Assembly (NCBI GenBank): GCA_023700825.1
Contig: JAMPYE010000006.1
Coordinates: 1 to 25,482 of the forward strand
Direction of reading: 5' to 3'
DNA length: 25,482 bases
Source of the DNA: Thermoanaerobaculia bacterium
GTDB lineage: Bacteria; Acidobacteriota; Thermoanaerobaculia; Gp7-AA8
Shown: positions 7,915 through 14,586 of the stretch, in pieces
Layout of the letters: each line of letters starts with the position of its first letter
Position numbering within the stretch: the stretch's first letter is position 1
Made by a program: the position numbers and the translations under genes
Notes under the pieces: model-generated
Databases searched by the model: none
Seen by the model: the letters and a program-made list of their open reading frames with translations, nothing else
Told to the model about the DNA's origin: nothing

Positions 7915-8187
7915 GTGCCGGCGAGCAAGGACATTCCGATCATCAACAAACTTGGGCTTCACGCGCGTGCCGCGGCGAAACTCGTTCACACGGCGGCGCG
8001 CTTCTCGTCCGACATCAAGCTCCGGAAGGGCACCGAGGAGGTCGACGCGAAGAGCATTCTCGGAATCCTCCTCCTCGCGGCGGCGAAGGGCACGACGGTT
8101 ACGATCACCGCCGTCGGCAGCGACGAGCAGGAGGCCCTCGACTCCATCGAGAGGCTGATTCTCGGCAGATTCGATGAAGTAGAATAG
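7915..8187 (+). CDS. ptsH: PTS phosphocarrier protein HPr with regulatory serine
   Basis: Encodes 90 residues from a GTG at 7915. AAGGAG (7903-7908) lies six bases upstream and overlaps the EIIA stop. LGLHARAAAKLV carries the active histidine His16, which enzyme I phosphorylates. DAKSILGILLLAA carries Ser47, equivalent to the Ser46 that HprK phosphorylates in Firmicutes. Having both sites together with hprK nearby shows that this HPr can be controlled in two ways. The frame is open far upstream, but that part overlaps the EIIA gene in another frame and is not expected to be translated. ptsI begins 11 bp after the stop. Confidence 0.95.
   Translation: MPASKDIPIINKLGLHARAAAKLVHTAARFSSDIKLRKGTEEVDAKSILGILLLAAAKGTTVTITAVGSDEQEALDSIERLILGRFDEVE
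8180..8185 (+). promoter_or_regulatory. Candidate -10 box (TAGAAT) just before ptsI
   Basis: TAGAAT at 8180-8185 overlaps the ptsH stop codon and lies 13 nt before the ptsI ATG, exactly the spacing seen before parA. ptsI has no Shine-Dalgarno sequence. No good -35 box is seen, so the call is tentative. If used, it would give a near-leaderless ptsI transcript in addition to read-through from ptsH. Confidence 0.35.
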
Positions 8188-8198
8188 CGGCCAATCCG

Positions 8199-10001
8199 AT
8201 GGCGAATACCAAGAGCCCAGAGACGAAACACGTTCGCGTCGACGTTCGCACGTACAAAGGGGCGGGAGTTTCGCCCGGAATCGCGGTTGGGCGCGCGCTC
8301 ATCCTCGAGAAGGACGTGGGAAGCGTCTATCGCGTCCCCGTGGGTGATGCCGAGGTTCCCAAGGAAGTGCGCCGTCTCGGCGAGGCGATCGAGCAGACCC
8401 GCAAGGACCTTCGCGAGCTCAAGGCGAAGGTGAGCCGCACGATCGGTGACGAATACGCGTCGATCTTCGACGCGCACGCGATGATCCTCGGCGACCCGAC
8501 CTTCAGCGACCAGATCGTCAAGAAGATCGAGGACGAGAAGATCAACGCCGAATGGGCGCTCCAGACCGTGAAGGACGAGCTCGAGGCGCGCTTCGCGAGT
8601 TTCGAGGACGAGTATCTTCGCGATCGCGGCGCGGACATCGCCGACGTCGGCGACAGCGTGCTGAAGAACCTGCTCGGCATCGCGCACCACGACCTGTCGG
8701 AGATCACGCACGACGTGATCATCCTGGCAGAGGACCTGACCCCGTCGGACACGATTCACTTCAATCGCCGGCCGATCGTCGGTTTCGCGACGGCCACCGG
8801 CGGCAGGACCTCGCACACGTCGATCATCGCCAAGTCGCTCTTCATGCCCGCCGTGATCGGCGTTCCACGGCTGACCGAGCTCATCGACAACGACGAGCTC
8901 ATCATCGTGGACGGCTACGAAGGCACGGTCGTCGTCAACCCGACGCCCGCGCTGGTCGAGGAGTACCGCAGCCGTGAGACCCGGCACGAGGAACACGAGA
9001 AGAAGCTCCTCGAAAACCGCGATCTCGAGGCGATCACGAGAGACGGCGTGAAGCTCGCCATGCTCGCCAACATCGAGCTCGTGGAGGAACTGGGGGACGC
9101 GCTGAAGTTCGGAGCCGAGGGTATCGGCCTCTATCGCTCCGAGTTCCTGTTCATTTCGAAGAGCCCCGGGCTGCCTAACGAAGAGGATCATTTCGAGGCC
9201 TACTGCCGCATCGCGAAAGAGATGGCGCCGCACTCGACGGTCATCCGCACGTTCGACCTCGGAGGCAAGAAGCTCGCCCGGGACGTCATCGGCACGAAGG
9301 AGGACAACCCCGTGCTCGGTCTTCGCGGGCTGCGCCTCTGCATGAAGCACCGGGACCTGTTCCGCACCCAGCTTCGCGCGATCCTTCGCGCCTCGGCGTT
9401 CGGCGACATCAAGATCATGTTCCCGCTCGTGTCGAGCGTGCAGGAGCTTCGCCAGGCGAAGGCGCTGCTCCGCGAGCTCAAAGGGGAGCTCGACCTCGAG
9501 GGCAAGGCCTACGACCGTGACATCGAGGTCGGCATCATGATCGAGGTTCCCGCCGCGGCGATCATCGCGGACATCCTCGCGCAGGAGGCCGACTTCTTCG
9601 CCATCGGCACGAACGACCTGATTCAGTACTCGCTCGCCATCGACCGCGGTAACGAGAACGTCAGCTACCTGTACGAGCCGCTGCATCCGGCGCTCCTCCG
9701 CCTGCTCAAGTTCGTGATCGAGTCAGGGAGGAAGGCGGGCATTCCGGTGTCGATGTGCGGCGAGATGGCGTCCGACCCGCTTTACGCGGTGGTCCTCGTG
9801 GGGCTGGGGCTCGAGCGCTTCTCGATGAACCCGTCGAACATCCCGGTCGTGAAGAACGTCATCCGGTCGGTTCGCTACAAGGACTGCAAGAAGATGGTTG
9901 AGGCAGCGCTCGAGAAGCGGACCGCCCAGGAAATCGAGGAGTTCATCATCGAGAGCGTCGCGCTCAAGTTCCCCGAGGGCCTGGTGCCGAGGACGACATG
10001 A
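8199..10001 (+). CDS. ptsI: Phosphoenolpyruvate-protein phosphotransferase (PTS enzyme I)
   Basis: Encodes 600 residues, about 25 more than E. coli enzyme I (575), with the extra length mainly at the N-terminus before YKGAGVSPGIAVGRA. The HPr-binding and swivel domain has the active histidine at 206 in GGRTSHTSIIAKSL. The PEP-binding TIM barrel has GIGLYRSEFLF, the IGTNDLIQYSLAIDR loop and Cys520 in MCGEMASDP. It takes phosphate from PEP and passes it to HPr, starting the relay EI, HPr, EIIA. The next gene overlaps it by 4 bp (ATGA at 9998). No Shine-Dalgarno is evident, and a TAGAAT box lies close upstream. Confidence 0.97.
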   Translation: MANTKSPETKHVRVDVRTYKGAGVSPGIAVGRALILEKDVGSVYRVPVGDAEVPKEVRRLGEAIEQTRKDLRELKAKVSRTIGDEYASIFDAHAMILGDPTFSDQIVKKIEDEKINAEWALQTVKDELEARFASFEDEYLRDRGADIADVGDSVLKNLLGIAHHDLSEITHDVIILAEDLTPSDTIHFNRRPIVGFATATGGRTSHTSIIAKSLFMPAVIGVPRLTELIDNDELIIVDGYEGTVVVNPTPALVEEYRSRETRHEEHEKKLLENRDLEAITRDGVKLAMLANIELVEELGDALKFGAEGIGLYRSEFLFISKSPGLPNEEDHFEAYCRIAKEMAPHSTVIRTFDLGGKKLARDVIGTKEDNPVLGLRGLRLCMKHRDLFRTQLRAILRASAFGDIKIMFPLVSSVQELRQAKALLRELKGELDLEGKAYDRDIEVGIMIEVPAAAIIADILAQEADFFAIGTNDLIQYSLAIDRGNENVSYLYEPLHPALLRLLKFVIESGRKAGIPVSMCGEMASDPLYAVVLVGLGLERFSMNPSNIPVVKNVIRSVRYKDCKKMVEAALEKRTAQEIEEFIIESVALKFPEGLVPRTT

Positions 10002-10390
10002 GCCGCCAGACCGATGCGACGTTCGCCCCGAGCCCCGTGACGCGAGTTCCAAAACCGTGGGGGTACGAGCTGATCTGGGGCCACACTGACCGCTACGTGG
10101 GGAAAGTGCTTCACGTGAACAAAGGCGAGAGTCTCAGCCGCCAGTATCACGAAATGAAAGATGAAACGCTCTACGTTATCGCTGGCAGAGCGCTGGTGGA
10201 TCTCCAGCGGGGCGACGACTCCGAGACGATCACGCTCGAGGTCGGACAGGCGTTTCACATCACTCCGCTGACGATTCACCGGATCGAGGCTCTCGAGGAC
10301 ACCGACATCGTCGAGGTGTCCACTCCGGAAATTCACGACGTGGTCCGCCTTGACGATCGGTATGGGCGGGCCGGCACGACAAAGGCATGA
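9998..10390 (+). CDS. Cupin protein, mannose-6-phosphate isomerase type II-like
   Basis: Encodes 130 residues forming a single cupin barrel. The start VPKPWGYELIW, the metal-site motif SRQYHEMKDETLYVIAG (His51 and Glu56 as likely ligands), HITPLTIHRIEA and the end VVRLDDRYGR match the C-terminal isomerase domain of ManC-type mannose-1-phosphate guanylyltransferases and stand-alone small cupins of that group. It may isomerise mannose-6-phosphate and fructose-6-phosphate, but small cupins of this type also have other sugar roles, so the substrate is uncertain. It overlaps ptsI and the next gene by 4 bp each (ATGA). A parS-like palindrome lies within it at 10107-10122. Confidence 0.8.
   Translation: MSRQTDATFAPSPVTRVPKPWGYELIWGHTDRYVGKVLHVNKGESLSRQYHEMKDETLYVIAGRALVDLQRGDDSETITLEVGQAFHITPLTIHRIEALEDTDIVEVSTPEIHDVVRLDDRYGRAGTTKA
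10107..10122. promoter_or_regulatory. Candidate parS site (ParB binding) inside the cupin gene
   Basis: TGCTTCACGTGAACAA matches the widely conserved parS consensus TGTTTCACGTGAAACA at 13 of 16 positions, including the full central TTCACGTGAA palindrome. It is the only such core I could find in the window and lies about 2.7 kb from parA. It also encodes the conserved LHVNKG strand of the cupin, so chance is possible. Confidence 0.35.
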
Positions 10391-10968
10391 CGACACTTCG
10401 GACAGCAGCCATTCTCGCCGCCGCGCTCCTCGTGGCAGGGGAGGTGCGCGCGCAGACCGCTCGTACGGAGACCACGGCGACCAAGTCCGAACCGACTACT
10501 TCGACGACGGCCACGAAGGCCCCCGACGAGTCGCCGCTGGTCAAGGCCGCGAGAGAGAGTGCCGCGAAGCGGACGAAGGCGAAGAAGTCGCGCCTGTCGA
10601 TCGACGACAAGGACGTGAAGAAGTCTGCGGGTAAGCTGATCGAGACGACCTCGAAACCGCTCGCGCCGATTCCCGCGGCCGAGGACGTCGAGACGCGCAT
10701 GCGCGCGGTGTCCGAGCCCGCTGCCGCGGCAAGAGACAAGGCGAAGGAAACTGCTGACCGCGTCGCGGCGGCGCAGAAGGAAGTGGAGAGCCTCGAGCTG
10801 GAGCTTCGCCGGATCGAGGAGACGTACTACGACGAAGACGATCCCGACTTTCGCGAAGATGTGATCGAGAAGCGGTTCGAGGAAACGAAGTCCAGGCTCG
10901 GCAAGGCGAGGCAGGATCTCGAGAACGCCCGCAACGCCGCGTCGGGCAGCGGCGTCTCCACTCCATGA
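10387..10968 (+). CDS. Secreted coiled-coil protein of unknown function
   Basis: Encodes 193 residues. A signal peptide is clear: a short N-region, a hydrophobic core AAILAAALLVAG and a probable cleavage after A22 (VRA-QT). The mature part starts with a Thr/Ser/Glu-rich stretch (about 23-50), then a Lys-rich segment (about 55-90), then a long predicted helix or coiled coil (about 115-188) rich in Glu, Lys and Arg with a YYDEDDPDFRED insert. I do not recognise a named family. It is likely periplasmic. It is embedded by 4-bp overlaps between the cupin and miaB, so it is co-transcribed with PTS and tRNA-modification genes, but this does not reveal its job. Confidence 0.8.
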   Translation: MTTLRTAAILAAALLVAGEVRAQTARTETTATKSEPTTSTTATKAPDESPLVKAARESAAKRTKAKKSRLSIDDKDVKKSAGKLIETTSKPLAPIPAAEDVETRMRAVSEPAAAARDKAKETADRVAAAQKEVESLELELRRIEETYYDEDDPDFREDVIEKRFEETKSRLGKARQDLENARNAASGSGVSTP

Positions 10969-12275
10969 CGGCGCGGAACGACCTGAAAACCTACTACATC
11001 GAGACGTGGGGTTGTCAGATGAACGATCTCGACACCCAGCGCCTTTCCGGCCAGCTGAAGCTCCGCGGCTATCGTCGCGTGAGCTCGGAACACGAAGCGG
11101 GGCTGATCCTCCTCAACACCTGCAGCGTTCGCGAGAAATCGGAGCAGAAGATGTTCTCCGAGCTGGGCAGACTCCGCGCGGCCAAGGAGCGGGGAGCGAC
11201 GATCGGCATCTGTGGCTGCGTCGCACAGCAGGAAGGGGAGGCGATTCTCGCGCGGGCCCCGCACGTCGATTTCGTCATGGGCCCGGGACACGTCGGATAC
11301 ATCGACGAGATCCTCAAGGGAACCACGAGGATAGCGGTTGAGTTCCCCGACGATCGCCGCTACGACTTCGTGTCGATCGACCGCCCATCGGCCGTTCGCG
11401 CCCAGGTAACGGTGGTCGAAGGATGCAACAAGAACTGCACCTTCTGCATCGTTCCGACGACTCGCGGGCGCGAGGTCTCGCGGCCGTTGCGGGACATCGT
11501 CGCGGAGTGCGAGCACGCCGTGTCGACAGGACGCGTGGAGATCGAGCTCCTCGGCCAGACCGTGAATGCGTACGCATGCCCCGAGTCGGGAGGCGACTTC
11601 GCCTCTCTGCTCTCGGCGGTCGCACGCATCCCGGGCGTGCTGCGAGTGCGGTTCATGACGTCACACCCGGCGGAGGTCACCGCGCCGATGATCGCCGCGA
11701 TGCGCGACCACGAGAACATCTGCAGGTACATTCACCTGCCGGTGCAGTCGGGATCGTCTGCGGTGCTCCGCAGGATGAAGCGGCTCTACTCGCGCGAGAA
11801 GTTCCTCGCGATTGTCTGCGAGCTGCGTGAGGCGATGCCGGAGATCCGTTTCTCGACGGACGTGATCGTCGGATTCCCCGGGGAAACGGACGACGACTTT
11901 GCCGGGACGCTGAGTCTCCTCGAACAGGTCCGCTTCGGAGCGATCTACGCGTTCAAGTACTCGGAGCGACCGGGAACCGCGTCGCTGCGGCTAGGCGGCC
12001 CCGTGGACGACGCCGTGTCGACCGAGCGCCTGAATCGTGTCTTCGAGCTGCAGGCCAGGATCGAGAGGGAGACGCTCGAGGGATTCGTCGGGCGCGTCGT
12101 TCCGGTCCTCTTCGAAGGAGTCAGCAGGAACGACGCCGCCATCTGCTCCGGAAAGACCGAGGACAGCTGGACGGTGAATTTCATCCGGCCCGAACATCCT
12201 CCGACTGGAGCGCTGATCGGTGTCAGAATCGACCATGCGAAGCATCACTCGCTGTTCGGGGAGGCGGTGACATGA
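10965..12275 (+). CDS. miaB: tRNA-2-methylthio-N6-dimethylallyladenosine synthase MiaB
   Basis: Encodes 436 residues, normal for the family. The N-terminal UPF0004 domain has the three auxiliary cluster cysteines at C17 (ETWGCQMN), C53 (NTCSVRE) and the GICGCVAQ region (C83 or C85). The radical SAM motif CNKNCTFC has cysteines at 154, 158 and 161, followed by IVPTTRGREVSRP. A C-terminal TRAM domain (about 370-436) binds RNA. MiaB adds a methylthio group to i6A37 in tRNAs reading UNN codons, using two 4Fe-4S clusters. NTCSVREKSEQK and the FCIVPTTRG wording favour MiaB over MtaB or RimO. It overlaps genes on both sides by 4 bp (ATGA). Confidence 0.95.
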   Translation: MTARNDLKTYYIETWGCQMNDLDTQRLSGQLKLRGYRRVSSEHEAGLILLNTCSVREKSEQKMFSELGRLRAAKERGATIGICGCVAQQEGEAILARAPHVDFVMGPGHVGYIDEILKGTTRIAVEFPDDRRYDFVSIDRPSAVRAQVTVVEGCNKNCTFCIVPTTRGREVSRPLRDIVAECEHAVSTGRVEIELLGQTVNAYACPESGGDFASLLSAVARIPGVLRVRFMTSHPAEVTAPMIAAMRDHENICRYIHLPVQSGSSAVLRRMKRLYSREKFLAIVCELREAMPEIRFSTDVIVGFPGETDDDFAGTLSLLEQVRFGAIYAFKYSERPGTASLRLGGPVDDAVSTERLNRVFELQARIERETLEGFVGRVVPVLFEGVSRNDAAICSGKTEDSWTVNFIRPEHPPTGALIGVRIDHAKHHSLFGEAVT

Positions 12276-12754
12276 CGATGGTCAGAATGACGGTCAAGGG
12301 ATTGATGCTCGATCCGATCTCGAATTCGCCGATCGTCGTCCTCCGCGACGACGACGACTCGACGCTCCTTCCGATCTGGGTGGGAGTCTTCGAGGCGAAC
12401 GCGATCGCCTTGAAGCTTGAGAACTACGAAACACCTCGCCCGATGACTCACGACCTGCTCAAGGGAATCCTCGGCGCGATGGACGCCAAGGTGATCCGCG
12501 TCGTCGTCAACGAGCTGCGCGACAGCACCTTCTTCGCGCGCATCGTGCTCAGCGTCGGGGGGAACGAATCGGAGGTCGATGCGCGGCCCAGCGACGCGAT
12601 CGCGCTGGCACTCCGGGTCGATGCCCCGATTTTTGTCGATCAGAGCGTGCTCGACCAGGCGCAGACGATCTCGCCCGACGACACGCAGGACGAGAAGGTG
12701 CGTAAGTGGTTCGAGCAGCTGAACCCCGAAGAGCTCGGGAAATACAAGATGTAA
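12272..12754 (+). CDS. DUF151 bifunctional nuclease family protein
   Basis: Encodes 160 residues. The N-terminal part (about 1-130) is the bifunctional nuclease (BFN, DUF151) domain: VKGLMLDPISNSPIVVLRD, LPIWVGVFEANAIALKLE and the signature DARPSDAIALALR. The C-terminus is a short UVR-like helical tail (DEKVRKWFEQLNPEELGKY). Family members have been reported to have DNase and RNase activity, but the cell role is poorly known. It starts inside the miaB stop (ATGA), a linkage common in several phyla. A promoter for parA lies in the 63-bp gap downstream. Confidence 0.92.
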   Translation: MTMVRMTVKGLMLDPISNSPIVVLRDDDDSTLLPIWVGVFEANAIALKLENYETPRPMTHDLLKGILGAMDAKVIRVVVNELRDSTFFARIVLSVGGNESEVDARPSDAIALALRVDAPIFVDQSVLDQAQTISPDDTQDEKVRKWFEQLNPEELGKYKM

Positions 12755-12775
12755 TGGCTGTCGCGCGCACGTTGC

Positions 12776-12804
12776 TGGACAGTCCGTCCACGCTTCTCTA
12801 GAAT
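12776..12804 (+). promoter_or_regulatory. Promoter of parAB: TGGACA, 17 nt, TAGAAT
   Basis: A -35 box TGGACA (12776-12781, 5 of 6 to consensus) and a -10 box TAGAAT (12799-12804, 5 of 6) are spaced by the ideal 17 nt. The -10 ends 13 nt before the parA ATG, so the leader would be only about 6-7 nt and has no Shine-Dalgarno. This is the best sigma-70-type promoter on the plus strand. Confidence 0.7.
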
Positions 12805-12817
12805 CCGCGCAACCGAG

Positions 12818-13573
12818 ATGATCATCGCGATCACAAACCAGAAGGGTGGGGTAGGCAAGACGACGACTGCGATCAATCTCGCTGCCGCCGTCGCCACCAA
12901 GGGGTTCAAGACCCTCCTGATCGACCTGGACCCGCAGGCGAACTCCACCATGAGCTACGTCGATCCGCGGGCGCTCACTCGCTCGATGTACGACGCGCTC
13001 GTGACTGAGGAGTGCTCCGTGGAGGACGTGATCGTCCAGTCACCGCTCGACAACCTGTCGATTGCGCCCTCCCGGATCTCGCTCGCAAAGCTCGAATCGA
13101 AGCTGATCGGCGACCTCGACGGGCCGTACCGCCTGAAGGATGCCATCAAGGACGTGATCCCGAAGTACGACTACGTCTTCATCGACACGCCGCCGACGCT
13201 CGGGATGATCACCGTGAACGCTCTCGTTGCGTCCACGCACGTCCTCGTGCCGATCCAGTCGTCGTACTTCGCGCTGGAAGGGACGGACGACCTTCTCGAG
13301 ACGATCGAGAAGATCAAGGCGCGGCCGAACCCGAACCTCCAGCTCCTAGGCGTCGTCATCACGATGCACGACCGGAGGACCACGCTGGCTCGGGACATTC
13401 AGGAGCAGATTCAGCAGGTCTTCGGCGACATGCTCTTCGCGACGACGATCAGCAAGTCGATCCGGCTCGAGGAGAGTCCGGCCTACAAGGAGTCGATCTT
13501 CACGTTCGCGCCGCGATCGAGCGGGGCGATGGAGTATTACTCGCTTTCCGAGGAGATTCTCGCGCGGGTCTGA
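12818..13573 (+). CDS. parA: Chromosome partitioning ATPase ParA (Soj type)
   Basis: Encodes 251 residues, the size of chromosomal Soj proteins. It has no N-terminal DNA-binding extension of the plasmid type Ia kind. The deviant Walker A KGGVGKTT (9-16) begins almost at the N-terminus. DLDPQANST and FIDTPPTLGMITVNAL are the A' and Walker B regions. By family it binds DNA non-specifically as an ATP dimer and segregates origin regions with ParB. It is followed by parB after 15 bp. parAB usually lie near oriC, but none of the usual neighbours (mnmG, rsmG) is in this window. Confidence 0.95.
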   Translation: MIIAITNQKGGVGKTTTAINLAAAVATKGFKTLLIDLDPQANSTMSYVDPRALTRSMYDALVTEECSVEDVIVQSPLDNLSIAPSRISLAKLESKLIGDLDGPYRLKDAIKDVIPKYDYVFIDTPPTLGMITVNALVASTHVLVPIQSSYFALEGTDDLLETIEKIKARPNPNLQLLGVVITMHDRRTTLARDIQEQIQQVFGDMLFATTISKSIRLEESPAYKESIFTFAPRSSGAMEYYSLSEEILARV

Positions 13574-13588
13574 CCCGGCGAGACGAAT

Positions 13589-14455
13589 GTGAGCGACGTG
13601 GAGCCGAAGCGACCGACTGCGAAGAGGGGACTCCCGGAACGGGCGAGGATGAGGCACGACGCCCACTACGTCGAGGAGCTTGCCCGCCGCTCCTCGGCGG
13701 GCATCGGATCGCTCATCCCGCTTTCGATGATCGAGGTGAACCCCGACCAGCCGCGGCAGAGCCTCGGTGAGCTCGAGGAGCTCTGCGCCTCGATCGAGGA
13801 AAAGGGCGTCCTCGAGCCGATTCTCGTGCGCTCGGTGGGACCGAACAAGTACCAGATCGTCTCCGGCGAACGGCGGTTCCGCGCCGCCGAGATGGCCGGG
13901 CTTGACGAGATTCCGGCGATCGAGCTCGACATCGACGAGCGCGAGGTCATCGAGATCGCGCTCATCGAGAACATGCAGCGCAAGGACCTGACGGCGTTCG
14001 AGGAGTCCGAGGGGATCTTCGCGCTCCAGGAGCGCTTCGGGTACACGCACGAGAGGATCGCGCAGGTGCTGTCGAAGTCGAGGACGACGGTGACGGAGAG
14101 CCTGCAGCTTGCGGGTATCCCTGAAGCGATACGCGCGCTTTGCGACGAGCACGGGATCACGAGCAAGTCGGTGCTGGTGCAGATCGCGCGTGCCGGGACG
14201 GAAGAGGCGATGGAACAGCTGGTGCTGCGGCTGGCCTCGGGAGAGATCGGTCGTGATGAGCTGCGCAAGGAGACTCGCGGCGCAGAACCGGCGAAAGGGC
14301 CGGGCCGGCCGAAGAACTTCGTCTTCCAGCTCAAGGACAAGTCGTTGCCGTTCAGCCTCAACATGACGTTCAAGAAGGCGCACGTGGAGAAGGCGGAAGT
14401 GGTGGACGCGCTCCGAGAACTGCTGAAGAGGCTCGAGCAGGAGCTCCGCAAGTGA
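13589..14455 (+). CDS. parB: Chromosome partitioning protein ParB (Spo0J type)
   Basis: Encodes 288 residues from a GTG at 13589. An ATG two bases earlier is followed at once by a stop in its own frame, so it is not used. The ParB N-domain with CTP-binding motifs is clear: IPLSMIEVNPDQPRQ, then ILVRSV, SGERRFRAAEMAGL and LIENMQRKDLTAFEESEG. The helix-turn-helix region (HERIAQVLSKSRTTVTESLQL) recognises parS. A C-terminal basic and helical dimerisation segment ends in LLKRLEQELRK. By family it loads at parS and slides as a CTP clamp. A candidate parS lies upstream in the cupin gene. Confidence 0.96.
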   Translation: MSDVEPKRPTAKRGLPERARMRHDAHYVEELARRSSAGIGSLIPLSMIEVNPDQPRQSLGELEELCASIEEKGVLEPILVRSVGPNKYQIVSGERRFRAAEMAGLDEIPAIELDIDEREVIEIALIENMQRKDLTAFEESEGIFALQERFGYTHERIAQVLSKSRTTVTESLQLAGIPEAIRALCDEHGITSKSVLVQIARAGTEEAMEQLVLRLASGEIGRDELRKETRGAEPAKGPGRPKNFVFQLKDKSLPFSLNMTFKKAHVEKAEVVDALRELLKRLEQELRK

Positions 14456-14475
14456 TGCCTCGCTGCTCTCTTCGT

Positions 14476-14572
14476 TTGATAGTGGAGTTCACATAATCTA
14501 TCTTATGGGACGTTGTCTAAAACCGTCCGAACCCTCGATTCCTCGACGCTGACTCCCTCGATCGACTAAACT
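14476..14572 (+). promoter_or_regulatory. Candidate promoters in the gap before the lptF/lptG fusion
   Basis: The 131-bp gap is locally AT-rich. TTGATA (14476-14481), 17 nt, TATCTT (14499-14504) is one candidate. A second is TCGACG (14543-14548), 18 nt, TAAACT (14567-14572), which ends 14 nt before the ATG, matching the close -10 pattern of parA and ptsI. A weak bulged hairpin GGACG/CGTCC (14508-14528) lies between them. Confidence 0.4.
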
Positions 14573-14586
14573 TAGCCCCGTTCAGG

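Noticed and set aside
7986..9686. Long minus-strand open frame opposite ptsI (566 codons)
   Set aside because: Same reason: low-complexity antisense of a clear enzyme I gene, with no motif or ribosome-binding site.
10432..10446. Possible sigma-54 promoter (TGGCAGG, 4 nt, GTGC)
   Set aside because: It fits GG-N10-GC loosely but lies inside a coding region with no gene start downstream and lacks the TTGC end. I found no convincing sigma-54 site despite rpoN being present.
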